64,000 bases of DNA from Bradyrhizobium sp. 200 (GTDB taxonomy: Bacteria > Pseudomonadota > Alphaproteobacteria > Rhizobiales > Xanthobacteraceae), in NCBI RefSeq assembly GCF_023100945.1, contig NZ_CP064689.1, positions 4,694,001-4,758,000 of the forward strand, read 5' to 3'. Below the pieces are notes generated by a model. It was not told the origin of the DNA and made no database searches. It saw only the letters and a program-made list of their open reading frames with translations. Below are positions 15,479 through 24,428 of the stretch, piece by piece. Both the position numbers and the translations under genes were made by a program. How positions within the stretch are numbered: the stretch's first letter is position 1; the number at the start of each line of letters is the position of its first letter.

Positions 15479-16216
15479 TCAAATCATGGCCATTCCGCCG
15501 TTGACGTGAATCGTCTGGCCGGTGACGTAGGCCGCCTCGTTGGAGGCGAGATAGACCGCCGCCGCGGCGATGTCCTCGGGCGTCCCCAGCCGCGCCGCAG
15601 GAACCTTTGTCAGGATGGTCTCGCGCTGCTTGTCGTTGAGCGCGTCCGTCATCGGCGTCTTGATAAACCCGGGCGCGATGCAATTGGCGGTCACGTTGCG
15701 CTTGGCGTATTCCGCACCCAGCGTCTTGATCAGGCCGATGATTCCGGCTTTCGAGGCAGTGTAGTTGGCCTGGCCGGGGTTGCCGGTCACGCCGACGATC
15801 GAGGTGATCGCAATGATCCGGCCGAAGCGCTTGCGCATCATCAGCTTGGTTGCAGCGCGGGCGAGACGGAAGGTCGCGGTCAGATTGACCTGGATGACGT
15901 CGTCCCAATCCTCGTCGCGCAACTGCACGAACAGGTTGTCGCGCGTGATGCCGGCATTGGCGATCAGGATATCGACCTGCCCCATCGCGGCTTCCGCCGC
16001 CGGCACCAGCGCCTCGACTTCCGCGCTGTCGGACAGGTTGCACGGTAGCACATGGGCGCGATCGCCCAGCTTGCCGGCAAACGAATCCAGCACCTCGCGG
16101 CGCGTTCCTGATATCGCCACCGTCGCGCCCTGCCCGTGCAGCGCCTGCGCGATCGCCCCGCCAATGCCGCCGGTTGCGCCGGTTACCAGCGCCGTCCTGC
16201 CCGTCAAATCGAACAT
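15479..16216 (-). CDS. fabG: 3-oxoacyl-ACP reductase
   Basis: 245 residues from ATG 16216 (a TTG one codon earlier is less likely; GGAGA lies upstream). It is an NADPH-dependent short-chain reductase with the TGATGGIG cofactor motif (12-19), NAG at 87-89 and catalytic S139, Y152 and K156 (NYTASKAG). It reduces beta-ketoacyl-ACP in each elongation cycle. The C-terminal GQTIHVNGGMAMI is typical FabG. It follows fabD by 21 bp, so the two form one operon. Confidence 0.97.
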   Translation of the reverse strand: MFDLTGRTALVTGATGGIGGAIAQALHGQGATVAISGTRREVLDSFAGKLGDRAHVLPCNLSDSAEVEALVPAAEAAMGQVDILIANAGITRDNLFVQLRDEDWDDVIQVNLTATFRLARAATKLMMRKRFGRIIAITSIVGVTGNPGQANYTASKAGIIGLIKTLGAEYAKRNVTANCIAPGFIKTPMTDALNDKQRETILTKVPAARLGTPEDIAAAAVYLASNEAAYVTGQTIHVNGGMAMI

Positions 16217-16237
16217 CAATGTCTCCTTCCGGGAGCT

Positions 16238-17191
16238 TTAGGCCGAAGCCGCCAATGCATCCTTGGCACCGGCAATATCGTTGGGTCCCCCGATCGACAC
16301 GCCGACCGCGCCGTCGGCGATGCGCTTGACTAGCCCGCTCAGCACCTTGCCGGCGCCGATTTCGAAAAACCGGGTGACGCCGTGCGCGGCCATGTAAGCC
16401 ACCGACTCGCGCCAGCGCACGGTGCCGGTGACCTGCTCGATCAGGCGGCGGCGAATCTCGTCGGAATCGGTGATAGGTGCCGCCAGCACGTTCGACACCA
16501 GCGGCGAGGCCGGCGTCTTGATCGTTACACCGGCCAGTGCCTCCGCCATCGCATCGGCCGCGGGCTGCATCAGCTTGCAATGGAACGGCGCGGAAACCGG
16601 CAGCAGCATCGCGCGCTTGGCGCCCTTGGCCTTGGCGATTTCCACCGCGCGATCGACCGCCGCCTTGTCGCCGGACACCACCACCTGCCCGCCGCCATTG
16701 TCATTGGCGGCCTGGCAGACCTGCCCTTGCGCGGCTTCGCTGGCCACCGCCATCGCCGCCTCATAGTCGAGCCCGAGCAATGCCGCCATGGCCCCGGCGC
16801 CGACCGGCACTGCCTTTTGCATCGCCAGACCGCGGGTACGCAGCAGGCGCGCGGTATCGCTGACGCTGAGGCTGCCAGCCGCAGCCAGTGCGGAATACTC
16901 GCCGAGCGAATGGCCGGCGACGAAAGCCGCATCCCGCCCGACGGAAAAGCCCGACTCGGTCTCCAGCACCCGCAGCGTGGCGATCGAGACCGCCATCAGG
17001 GCTGGCTGGGCATTTTCGGTGAGTTGGAGGGTTTCGGCCGGGCCGTCCCAGATGATGGCGGTCAACTTCTCGCCGAGCGCCGAATCGACCTCGTCGAATA
17101 CCGCCCGCGCGGCCGGAAAGGCCTCCGCCAGGGCCTTGCCCATGCCGACCGCCTGGGAACCCTGCCCCGGAAACGTAAATGCAGCCGTCAT
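16238..17191 (-). CDS. fabD: Malonyl-CoA:ACP transacylase
   Basis: 317 residues from ATG 17191, preceded by a GGGAG ribosome binding site; a GTG two codons earlier is possible. It loads malonyl groups onto ACP. The signature FPGQGSQ (8-14), nucleophile elbow GHSLGEYSAL (Ser95), the conserved Arg region RLLRTRGLAM and the His in SAPFHCKLM are all present. It is the first gene of the minus-strand fatty acid cluster. Confidence 0.97.
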   Translation of the reverse strand: MTAAFTFPGQGSQAVGMGKALAEAFPAARAVFDEVDSALGEKLTAIIWDGPAETLQLTENAQPALMAVSIATLRVLETESGFSVGRDAAFVAGHSLGEYSALAAAGSLSVSDTARLLRTRGLAMQKAVPVGAGAMAALLGLDYEAAMAVASEAAQGQVCQAANDNGGGQVVVSGDKAAVDRAVEIAKAKGAKRAMLLPVSAPFHCKLMQPAADAMAEALAGVTIKTPASPLVSNVLAAPITDSDEIRRRLIEQVTGTVRWRESVAYMAAHGVTRFFEIGAGKVLSGLVKRIADGAVGVSIGGPNDIAGAKDALAASA

Positions 17192-17302
17192 CGGCACTCC
17201 CTCGTGAGAATTGGCCGTAAGACACTGACTGAGGCCGGGATGTCAAGCCGCGGTGCGGGATGACGCATTCCGCGGGAAGGCCGGGAATTGGGGTGGAAAG
17301 GC

Positions 17303-17929
17303 TCAGCGTTCTTGCAGCGCCAACCGGACGCCCAGGGCGCAATAGATGCCGCCAACCGCCTTGCCCTGCCATTTCAGCACGGTGGGATTTCGACGGAGAA
17401 AGTTGCCCAGTCCTCCCGCACAGACCGCAAAAACCACCGTACTGACGAGCCCCAACACGACAAAGAGGATCCCCAGGATCGTCAATTGAAGCATAACCGA
17501 TCCGTTTTCGGGCACCACGAACTGGGGGAGGAACGCGAGGAAAAAGAGCGCGGTTTTTGGGTTTAGCACCTCGGCCAGAATTGCCTGCCTGAATGCCTTG
17601 CCGGCCGAGATTGGCAGTGCGCCGGCCGTCAGATTTGCCGGTGTTCTCTCAAGGATTGCACGAATGCCGAGGTAAACGAGATACGCAGCGCCAATGTATT
17701 TGATGACGCTGAACAGCAACGCCGAAGTGGCAATGATCGCCGAAATGCCGACGATCGCCATAAAGGTATGAATCATGTCGCCAGTCGCGATCCCGACGCC
17801 GGTCGCGATTCCAACCCGGGTGCCCGAGCTCGTTGCCCGTGTAACGGTGAGGAGCGTGGCGGGACCCGGAATGAATACAAAGCCGAGCACAACCGCTCCA
17901 TAAGCAACCAAGGTGGTCAGATCGATCAT
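17303..17929 (-). CDS. LysE/RhtB-family amino acid exporter
   Basis: 208 residues with six predicted membrane helices. The N-terminal signature is VLGFVFIPGPATLLTVTRAT, the family's GPxxL motif; the central loop includes AAYLVYLGIRAIL, and NPKTALFFLAFLPQFV is the conserved second-half motif. Members export amino acids or derivatives by proton exchange at the inner membrane. It is monocistronic, between fabD and the desaturase; nothing here identifies its substrate. Confidence 0.9.
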   Translation of the reverse strand: MIDLTTLVAYGAVVLGFVFIPGPATLLTVTRATSSGTRVGIATGVGIATGDMIHTFMAIVGISAIIATSALLFSVIKYIGAAYLVYLGIRAILERTPANLTAGALPISAGKAFRQAILAEVLNPKTALFFLAFLPQFVVPENGSVMLQLTILGILFVVLGLVSTVVFAVCAGGLGNFLRRNPTVLKWQGKAVGGIYCALGVRLALQER

Positions 17930-17998
17930 GCGCTGGCTCCTTTCTCACAGATGTTGTCGCGCCTAGAGAAGTCAGCCTATGAGGCGAGCAATGCGCCT

Positions 17999-19024
17999 CT
18001 AGAAGCCGCCTGCAGCCTGATCAGCGCCAACCTCCTTCCCGGCCCGAGCGCGGCGTGCGCCGCTCACCAGTTTGCCCGGGCGATCCTCCTGGTCCGGTCT
18101 GGCGGTCGCGAGCCGCAGCACGGCGGCATAGTTCGGCTGCACCTCCATCCGGTCCGCATAGCGGCTTTCAGACAGGATACGGTGGACTCGCGGCAGGTTG
18201 TAGCAGGGCACATAGAACAGCAGGTGATGCTCGAGATGATAGTTCACGTAATACGGTGCGATGAACAGCCGTTCGAGGAAATTCGCGTGCGTCGTTCGGG
18301 TATTGCGCAAGGGATCGCTGGAGTCGGGAACCACAGCATGTTCGGCGATGTTGCGGATGCGCGTAATGACCATCTGCCAGGTCAGCAGCGGCAATAGCCA
18401 TAGCAGCGGATAGGCCCACCATATGCCGGCCGCGGCAAGCCCCGCGAACATCACGGCGTTGACGATACACTGCGGGCCGAGCTTTTCCCAGAAATGCGCG
18501 GCACGTTGTGCCAACGGCCATTCTTTCGGTCCCAGCGCATTCAGCAATTGCGCCTTGCGCTGCTGGTAACCGGTCTGGCCCGTGATATCGCGGAAGAACT
18601 TGCGGCGGTAGCTCATCTTGGTGATCGGAAACGGCGCCGACAACACCAGGTCCGGATCGTCTTCCTGCTGTGTGCGCGCATGATGCTGGAGGTGATAGCG
18701 GCGATAGGCGCGGGTCTCGGCGAAGATCGGATAGGCGCAGAACCACTGGCTGAGCGTCAGGTTGACCTTCTCGTCCGCCGACAGGCATCCATGCGCGCCG
18801 TCATGCATCAGGATGGCGAGCCCGAGCTGGCGCGAGCCGATGATGCCGACCGCGAGCAGAAAGGTCAGCGGGTTCGGCCACCACGCGACCAGCGCGATCG
18901 AGCCCACGATCAGCGCCCATGCATGTGCGATCAAGGCGATGCCTTTCCACGTCACGCGCTGGCGGACGGCGATCAATTGGTCCTCGTTCAGAAAGTCACG
19001 GGCACGCATGCGCAGTGCGGTCAT
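17999..19024 (-). CDS. Membrane fatty acid desaturase
   Basis: 341 residues. The three histidine boxes that bind the diiron centre are HDGAH (74), HLQHH (111) and HLEHH (263), separated by paired membrane helices. The spacing fits the acyl-lipid desaturase/beta-carotene hydroxylase-like superfamily. The start ATG overlaps the TetR stop codon as ATGA, so the pair is translated together under the palindrome at 19751-19767. A regulated desaturase would adjust membrane fluidity; chain position and substrate cannot be read from the sequence. Confidence 0.9.
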   Translation of the reverse strand: MTALRMRARDFLNEDQLIAVRQRVTWKGIALIAHAWALIVGSIALVAWWPNPLTFLLAVGIIGSRQLGLAILMHDGAHGCLSADEKVNLTLSQWFCAYPIFAETRAYRRYHLQHHARTQQEDDPDLVLSAPFPITKMSYRRKFFRDITGQTGYQQRKAQLLNALGPKEWPLAQRAAHFWEKLGPQCIVNAVMFAGLAAAGIWWAYPLLWLLPLLTWQMVITRIRNIAEHAVVPDSSDPLRNTRTTHANFLERLFIAPYYVNYHLEHHLLFYVPCYNLPRVHRILSESRYADRMEVQPNYAAVLRLATARPDQEDRPGKLVSGARRARAGKEVGADQAAGGF

Positions 19025-19731
19025 GATGAGGTCTCCCTGTCAGGCTTGTCGCTGTCGTCCACCAGGCGCAGCTTGGCGCTGTCGGCCCCGGTCGACGGCG
19101 TGGCCTGATCGCCCAGCACGCGCAGCATTTCGCTGCACAAATCCTCGGCCGATCGCCCCATCGCGTGACCTTCGACCATGACGCCGATCGCAACCGCCCA
19201 GAACCGCCGCGAGCTTTCCTCCGGCGCGCGCAGCGAGCGCCAGCCATGCCGCTCGACCTGGCTCGCATAGGCGCGCGTGCCTTCGCTGTGCAGACGCTCG
19301 ATGGTGCGCTCGACCAGCGGCGCGAGGTCCTGGCGGCGTCTGGTCAGGGTCAAGGCTTCGGCGAAGAAGGCCACCGAATCCGTCGCCGTCACCGTCGCCG
19401 CCAGCGCGTGCGTGTATTCCCGCGGCGTGTGCGCCTGAAGCGCCGCCTGCTCGGTCGCGCGCGCCAGATAGAGCATCTCGCGGCACGCGGCCTCGACGAA
19501 CAGCGCCTCCTTGGTGCGGAAGTAATAGGTGATCTGGCTCGGAAAGGCGTCCGCGGCCGCGGCAATGTCCGAAATCGAGGTGCCGGCCAAACCCCGTTCC
19601 CTGAACAGCCGGCTGGCGCCATCGAGGAGGCGCGAACGCATCTGGCGTCCGGCGGTCCGGGTCGCGCGGGCGGCGTGCCTGGGGTCCTCGGCTGGCATTT
19701 CCGGAGCTGTCTGAACGGGCTTGGGGGCCAT
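19021..19731 (-). CDS. TetR-family regulator of the desaturase operon
   Basis: 236 residues from ATG 19731, supported by GGAGG five bases before it; an upstream ATG at 19749 lies next to the operator and is less likely. The N-terminal HTH is RSRLLDGASRLFRERGLAGT, then SISDIAAAADAFPSQITYYF. The larger C-terminal domain with WAVAIGVMVEGHAMGR has the acyl-binding shape of fatty-acid responsive TetR proteins, but ligand identity is inference. It overlaps the desaturase by four bases. It likely represses its own operon through the 17-bp palindrome just upstream, comparable in logic to DesT of Pseudomonas. Confidence 0.88.
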   Translation of the reverse strand: MAPKPVQTAPEMPAEDPRHAARATRTAGRQMRSRLLDGASRLFRERGLAGTSISDIAAAADAFPSQITYYFRTKEALFVEAACREMLYLARATEQAALQAHTPREYTHALAATVTATDSVAFFAEALTLTRRRQDLAPLVERTIERLHSEGTRAYASQVERHGWRSLRAPEESSRRFWAVAIGVMVEGHAMGRSAEDLCSEMLRVLGDQATPSTGADSAKLRLVDDSDKPDRETSS

Positions 19732-19750
19732 TTTAACCTCCGATCTCATA

Positions 19751-19767
19751 TTTGTATGATATACAAA
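19751..19767. promoter_or_regulatory. Perfect palindromic operator for the TetR-desaturase operon
   Basis: TTTGTAT-GAT-ATACAAA, two perfect 7-bp arms about a 3-bp centre, starts 20 bases upstream of the regulator's ATG. Its size and AT-richness in GC-rich DNA are typical of TetR operators. No other copy was noticed in the window. Confidence 0.75.
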
Positions 19768-20024
19768 CAAATAAATCAAGTACAAAGGTCCAAACCGCTT
19801 TGGACCCTTGCCAGTGCGGCCAAAATCCTTATAAACCGCGCATCCGTGGATCCCGGCCGGGAGCTGAACGGACGGTCTCAGCAATCTCACCTTTTCGGAT
19901 TGATGTGGCAGGGCCAGTTGGCCCGTCGTCCCGTGCTTCCGCCTTCTGAGCTTACCCGAGTCCTTTCCGAAGGCCTCGAAGGGCTTGCCGCCGGGAACCG
20001 CGCCAACACCAGGAAAGGACACCC

Positions 20025-20498
20025 ATGCCTCTTTACGAGCATGTTTTTCTCGCGCGCCAGGATGCGAGCACCCAGCAAGTCGAAGAGCTGACCACCCAGA
20101 TGACGGGCATCGTCGAAGGGCTCGGCGGCAAAATCACCAAGACCGAGAACTGGGGCGTGCGTTCGCTTACCTATCGCATGAACAAGAATCGCAAAGCGCA
20201 TTTCGTGCTGATGAACATCGATGCGCCCTCCGCTGCGGTCACCGAGATCGAGCGGCAGGAGCGGATCTCCGAAGACGTCATCCGTTACCTCACCGTCCGC
20301 GTCGAAGAACACGAGGAAGGTCCCTCGGCCATGATGCGCAAGGCCGATCGTGACCGCGAGCGCGACGATCGCGGCGGCGGCTTCCGCGGTGACCGCGAAG
20401 GCGGCTTCCGTGGCGATCGCGAAGGCGGTGGCTTCCGCGGCGACCGCGGTCCGCGCCGGCCGCGTGAAGACGCTGTCGAAGCGACGGAGGAGGAGTAA
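20025..20498 (+). CDS. rpsF: 30S ribosomal protein S6
   Basis: 157 residues. The S6 core ([15 protein letters not shown] to residue 100) is followed by a C-terminal tail rich in Arg/Asp/Gly repeats ([16 protein letters not shown]) that is longer than the E. coli protein, normal for rhizobia. It binds S18 in the platform of the small subunit. It starts the rpsF-rpsR operon, with rpsR five bases downstream. Confidence 0.97.
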   Translation: MPLYEHVFLARQDASTQQVEELTTQMTGIVEGLGGKITKTENWGVRSLTYRMNKNRKAHFVLMNIDAPSAAVTEIERQERISEDVIRYLTVRVEEHEEGPSAMMRKADRDRERDDRGGGFRGDREGGFRGDREGGGFRGDRGPRRPREDAVEATEEE

Positions 20499-20503
20499 GA
20501 ATC

Positions 20504-20743
20504 ATGGCTGAAGCTGGTGCACGCCGTCCGTTTTTCCGTCGCCGCAAGACCTGCCCGTTCACGGGTCCGAACGCGCCGAAGATCGACTACAAGGATTCCA
20601 AGCTGCTGATGCGTTACGTCTCCGAGCGCGGCAAGATCGTGCCGAGCCGCATCACGGCCGTCTCCGCCAAGAAGCAGCGTGAACTCGCGCGCGCCATCAA
20701 GCGCTCGCGTTTCCTCGGCCTGCTGCCCTACGTCATTCGCTAA
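20504..20743 (+). CDS. rpsR: 30S ribosomal protein S18
   Basis: 79 residues. The family signature [20 protein letters not shown] and [20 protein letters not shown] is intact. The N-terminal [13 protein letters not shown] is usual for alphaproteobacteria. It pairs with S6. It is directly followed by a strong hairpin, so the operon probably ends here, before the inserted TRAP operon. Confidence 0.98.
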   Translation: MAEAGARRPFFRRRKTCPFTGPNAPKIDYKDSKLLMRYVSERGKIVPSRITAVSAKKQRELARAIKRSRFLGLLPYVIR

Positions 20744-20751
20744 AGATTTCC

Positions 20752-20783
20752 GACCGGCGGCGCCGACGCCGCCGGTCGTTATT
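20752..20783 (+). terminator. Rho-independent-type terminator after rpsR
   Basis: The arms GACCGGCGGC (20752-20761) and GCCGCCGGTC (20768-20777) pair perfectly over 10 bp with a 6-base loop, followed by GTTATT. It begins nine bases after the rpsR stop. Confidence 0.75.
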
Positions 20784-21168
20784 CATTCATAAGATCTCGG
20801 GTCGTCCAGTTGCCCATAGTTGGGGTCCAGGACCTCTAACTCCTCATTGGACCCGCAAGTTTCTCCCGCATATTTTTGCAATCCATCCGATGCCGCTGTT
20901 CGCATCGGCACGGGCTTTCTCGTACGTCTTTGGTATGAATCTGGTGCGCCCTGCCCGCCTGCACCCAACTGCCTAACCGCCGGGCCCGTGCACCTGAAGG
21001 GAACACCCGTCGTTGACAATCGCGGCAGCGGGCACGTACGCTACTCGGCAGCAGGACGGATGCCAAATTTCCGCATGCTACGGGTGTCGAAGCTGCCGCC
21101 GACGACGAGCGCACACGAGCCCCAATGAGCTGCGCCAACGAGCGCGAACGCCAGAGGGAGTGCAAACG
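20784..21168. other. Intergenic region before the TRAP operon
   Basis: About 385 bases with no credible gene. It contains a small perfect hairpin CCGATGC-N8-GCATCGG (about 20887-20908) and, near its end, a promoter-like pair (separate entry). Short frames across it lack motifs. The region probably marks the left boundary of inserted DNA. Confidence 0.5.
21013..21042 (+). promoter_or_regulatory. Possible sigma-70 promoter for the TRAP operon
   Basis: TTGACA (21013-21018) is a perfect -35 hexamer, followed after 18 bases by TACGCT (21037-21042), a moderate -10. It lies about 125 bases before the binding-protein start, leaving a long leader. Confidence 0.4.
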
Positions 21169-22158
21169 ATGTCCGTCCACGTCAGTGGTCTACGGCGAGT
21201 CGTATGCTTGGCCGCCATTGCAGCACTGTCCGCCGCTGCGGCAAGCGCCGCCCATGCCCAGCAGAAAACCGATGTCATCTTCAGCGCCGGCCCGACCGGC
21301 GGGAGCTGGACGCCGATGGCGGCGGCGGCATCGCAGATCGTCAACAAGAAGTTTCCCGACCTGAACGTGCAGGTCGAGCCGGGCGCGGCCCTCGTCAACA
21401 TGGAGAAGATCCGCAACGACAAGGCCGATATCGGCTGGTCGATGACGACCGTCATGTCGGACGCGCAGAAGGGCGAAGGCCAGTTCGCCGGCAAGCAGAC
21501 CGACAAGGGCCTGTTCGTGGCCAACTTCTACCCCAACGTCTGGCAGCTCGTGGTCCCTGCGAACAGCGACATCAAGAGCGTCAAGGATCTGAAGGGCCAG
21601 CCGGTGGCGCTGCCGTCACGCGGCAACACCAGCCTGGCGGCAGGCTGGGAGTACCTGCTCAAGGTCAACGGCATGACGCTGAACGACCTCGGCGCGAAGA
21701 GCTACGGGCCGGTGTCCTCCAATGCCGAGGCGGTGAAGAACCGGCAGGCGATGGCGGTCGGATGGTTCACGGTGGTGCCGGCGTCCTTCATCATGGATAT
21801 GGGCTCGGCGATGCCGGTGCGGGTGCTCGGGATCTCCAACGAGGAAATCGCCGCGCTGCAGAAGCTCAATCCGGGCTTTGTGCCCTACACGCTCAAGGCC
21901 GGAATCTACAAGGACCAGGGCGTCACCGAGGCCGTTCAGACCTTCCAGTCGCCCACCGTGCTGATCGCCTCCTCCAAGACGTCACCCGACGTGATCTACA
22001 AGATCACCAAAGCCATCGTCGAAGAGCGGGAGGAGTTCGGCAACGTCACCAGTGTCATGAAGGGCGTGACGGCGGCGGAGATGGCAGAGAATTTCGGCAT
22101 GCCCATGCATCCCGGTGCCGAGAAATACTACCGCGAGGCGGGACTGCTCAAGAAGTAA
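21169..22158 (+). CDS. TAXI-family TRAP transporter solute-binding protein
   Basis: 329 residues from ATG 21169, with GAGGGAG eight bases upstream. A signal peptide (VVCLAAIAALSAAAASAAHA) precedes the TAXI-type mature domain: FSAGPTGGSWTPMAAAASQI, where TAXI proteins have the G-x-x-G-G ligand loop, then KADIGWSMTTVMSDA and DLKGQPVALPSRGN. It captures a solute, usually a carboxylate, in the periplasm and delivers it to the fused permease encoded 10 bases downstream. The substrate is not deducible. Confidence 0.92.
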   Translation: MSVHVSGLRRVVCLAAIAALSAAAASAAHAQQKTDVIFSAGPTGGSWTPMAAAASQIVNKKFPDLNVQVEPGAALVNMEKIRNDKADIGWSMTTVMSDAQKGEGQFAGKQTDKGLFVANFYPNVWQLVVPANSDIKSVKDLKGQPVALPSRGNTSLAAGWEYLLKVNGMTLNDLGAKSYGPVSSNAEAVKNRQAMAVGWFTVVPASFIMDMGSAMPVRVLGISNEEIAALQKLNPGFVPYTLKAGIYKDQGVTEAVQTFQSPTVLIASSKTSPDVIYKITKAIVEEREEFGNVTSVMKGVTAAEMAENFGMPMHPGAEKYYREAGLLKK

Positions 22159-22168
22159 GGAGCGCCCG

Positions 22169-24055
22169 GTGCGCAAGCTCGCAGGCTATGCGGGGCTCGT
22201 TGTCGGCGCGGTGGCGGTCACGATGTCCGTCTACCACGTCTACGCGCGGCTGACGGCATACGCTCCCGATCAGCAGGCCCTGCTCTATATCACGCTCGCC
22301 TTCAGCCTGGTGCTGTCGTTCCTGCTGTGGCCTCGCAGCAGGGACGCAACATCCGATCGCGTGCCGTGGGAGGATCTCGCCCTTGCGGGTCTTTCGCTGG
22401 CTTGCATCGGCTACATGTTCGTGAACTACGACTACGTCGTGAACCGTTTCCCCACTGCGGACGCGCTGACCCGAATGGACATGGCGGTGGGGATCACCGC
22501 CACTCTCCTGGTGCTGGAGGCGACGCGACGCACCATCGGCGCGGCACTGCCGATCGTGGCGATCGTCTTCTTGTTCTACGGGTTCGCCGGCCCCTGGCTG
22601 TACGGCTGGCTCTACCACAAGGGCCTGACGCTCGAGATCGCGGTCGACCAGACCTTCTTCACCACCGAGGGCATTTTCGGCGTGCCGATGACGGTGGCTG
22701 CGACCTACGTCATTCTCTTCATCATCTTCGGTACGTTCCTGGAGCGATCCGGGGCGGGCCAGTTCTTCATGAACTTCGCCAACGCGATCGCGGGCGGCGC
22801 GCGCGGCGGCCCCGGCAAGGTGGCGGTCGTCTCCTCAAGCCTGTTCGGCACCATCTCCGGTTCCGCGGTCGCCAACGTCATGGTCGATGGCTGGCTGACC
22901 ATTCCAATGATGAAGAAGACCGGCTTCAAGCCGGAGGCGGCGGCGGCCATCGAGGCGGTGGCTTCCACCGGCGGGCAGATCATGCCGCCGATCATGGGAG
23001 CGGCCGCCTTCGTGATGGCCGAGTTCCAAGGCGTCAGCTACACGCAAGTGATGATCGCCGCGGCGATCCCCGCGTTCTTCTATTACGGGGCGCTGTTCGC
23101 CGCGATCCACTTCAACGCCGTGCGCTCAGGACTCAAGGGCCTGCCGCGCGAGGAACTGCCGATCCTCGGCCACATCATGCTGCGCCAGGGCCACCTGTTC
23201 CTGCCGGTCATCGTACTGCTGGCGCTGCTGCTCTACGGCTTCACGCCGACCTATGGGGCGATCATCGCAACCATTGCGCTGATCGCCATCTCGTGGCTGC
23301 GACCTTCGACTGGGCTGGGCTGGCGCGCCTGCCTCGAAGGGTTGCGCGACGGCGCGGTGCAGACCGTGCCGGTGGCGATGGCGTGCGCATCCGCCGGCAT
23401 CGTGATCGGCATCGTGCTGCAGACCGGGCTGGCGCTCCGGTTCACGTCGTTCCTCATCGACTTCACCTACGGCTCGCTGCTGCCGGCGCTGCTCATCACC
23501 ATGGTGGCCGGCGTCATTCTCGGCATGGGCATGCCGACCACACCCGCCTACATCATGCAGGCGGCGCTGCTGGTGCCCGCGATCATGAAGCTCGGCGTGG
23601 AGCCGATGGCGGCGCACATGTTCGCGTTCTACTTCTCATGCCTGTCGGCGGTAACGCCGCCGGTGGCACTGGCCGTCTACGCCGCGGCATCGATCGGCGG
23701 AGCTGGCCTGTGGGGCTCGGGCGTGCAGGCGATGAAGTTTGCCGCCGCCGGCTTCATCGTGCCGTTCTTCTTCGTTTACAACCCCGCGCTGCTGTTCCAG
23801 GGGCCATGGCCCGAGATACTGCGCGCGGTGCTGACCGGCGGGATCGGAGTGATCGCGTTGGCAGCCAGTCTCGAATGCTACTTCCTGCGCAGAACAACAT
23901 GGTTCGAGCGGATCCTGTTCTTTGCAGCCGCAATGCTGCTGATCGATCCCAACGCGATCACCGATGTCATCGGCATCGGCCTGCTCGCCATCGTCCTGCT
24001 GCTGCAGAAGTTGTGGACTCCACAATCCACGATAGCACGGGAAGCGAGCACATGA
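22169..24055 (+). CDS. Fused TRAP transporter permease (4TM-12TM)
   Basis: 628 residues from GTG 22169, placed by AAGGAG six bases upstream. It is a fusion of the small (about residues 1-120) and large (DctM-like) membrane subunits, the arrangement typical of TAXI-TRAP systems. About 16 helices are visible. Conserved blocks include LFGTISGSAVANVMVDGWLT and STGGQIMPPIMGAAAFVMAE in the first half, with ILGMGMPTTPAYIMQAALLV in the second. It uses a sodium or proton gradient at the inner membrane. Its stop overlaps a tiny downstream gene as ATGA. Confidence 0.93.
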   Translation: MRKLAGYAGLVVGAVAVTMSVYHVYARLTAYAPDQQALLYITLAFSLVLSFLLWPRSRDATSDRVPWEDLALAGLSLACIGYMFVNYDYVVNRFPTADALTRMDMAVGITATLLVLEATRRTIGAALPIVAIVFLFYGFAGPWLYGWLYHKGLTLEIAVDQTFFTTEGIFGVPMTVAATYVILFIIFGTFLERSGAGQFFMNFANAIAGGARGGPGKVAVVSSSLFGTISGSAVANVMVDGWLTIPMMKKTGFKPEAAAAIEAVASTGGQIMPPIMGAAAFVMAEFQGVSYTQVMIAAAIPAFFYYGALFAAIHFNAVRSGLKGLPREELPILGHIMLRQGHLFLPVIVLLALLLYGFTPTYGAIIATIALIAISWLRPSTGLGWRACLEGLRDGAVQTVPVAMACASAGIVIGIVLQTGLALRFTSFLIDFTYGSLLPALLITMVAGVILGMGMPTTPAYIMQAALLVPAIMKLGVEPMAAHMFAFYFSCLSAVTPPVALAVYAAASIGGAGLWGSGVQAMKFAAAGFIVPFFFVYNPALLFQGPWPEILRAVLTGGIGVIALAASLECYFLRRTTWFERILFFAAAMLLIDPNAITDVIGIGLLAIVLLLQKLWTPQSTIAREAST

Positions 24056-24147
24056 CCCGCGCACAGTCCATCGCACTGACCCTTGTCGCTGCAGCCCTCA
24101 TCGTTGGCACCGTGCTCTACGGTGTTCTGCGCATATACGCCTCCTGA
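24052..24147 (+). CDS. 31-residue single-span membrane peptide of the TRAP operon
   Basis: The ATG overlaps the permease stop codon as ATGA, a strong sign of coupled translation. The peptide is MTRAQSIALTLVAAALIVGT followed by VLYGVLRIYAS: a charged start, one hydrophobic helix of about 20 residues and a basic tail. That fits a small subunit or stabiliser of the permease. It is too short for usual gene callers. No homology is claimed. Confidence rests on the overlap and the clean membrane-helix composition. Confidence 0.6.
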   Translation: MTRAQSIALTLVAAALIVGTVLYGVLRIYAS

Positions 24148-24428
24148 GAGACCGCCAAGCCCCGCGGGGGATGGAAATCTCCCTTGTGCCTTTGTGGTCG
24201 CCGGCCTAAACGCCGGGAACCTTTGCTAAAAATCGTTTCGGCCGATGCTCTTGATCGGCTGGGGCTACTGCTCTAAAAGGCGCAGCAAGTCGTCACGGCC
24301 CCCCGGTGGGGCCGTGAACGTTTGAGGGGGTATCCTGATCGGAGACCTCCCTTGGATCTCTAACTAGTTGGTAAGGCGGCATAATTTGCTGACCTCTATC
24401 TAACCGCTCGAAAGGAGCGGGACAGCTG
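24148..24428. other. Intergenic region between TRAP operon and DUF2232 gene
   Basis: 281 bases without a gene. It contains a short CCGGC-N6-GCCGG hairpin (about 24201-24216), a 9-bp hairpin at 24294-24316 (own entry), and GAAAGGAGCGGGAC ahead of the next start. It should hold the promoter for DUF2232-rplI, now separated from rpsR. Confidence 0.5.
24294..24316 (+). terminator. Hairpin, possible terminator of the TRAP operon
   Basis: CACGGCCCC (24294-24302) pairs with GGGGCCGTG (24308-24316) around loop CCGGT. There is no T-run, so termination would need Rho or it may only stabilise the 3' end. Confidence 0.4.

Noticed and set aside
22327..24147. 606-codon plus-strand frame in a second frame across the permease
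   Set aside because: It is rich in Arg/His without motifs; the overlapping permease has clear membrane helices and TRAP signatures. Only its last 31 codons (from 24052) were kept.
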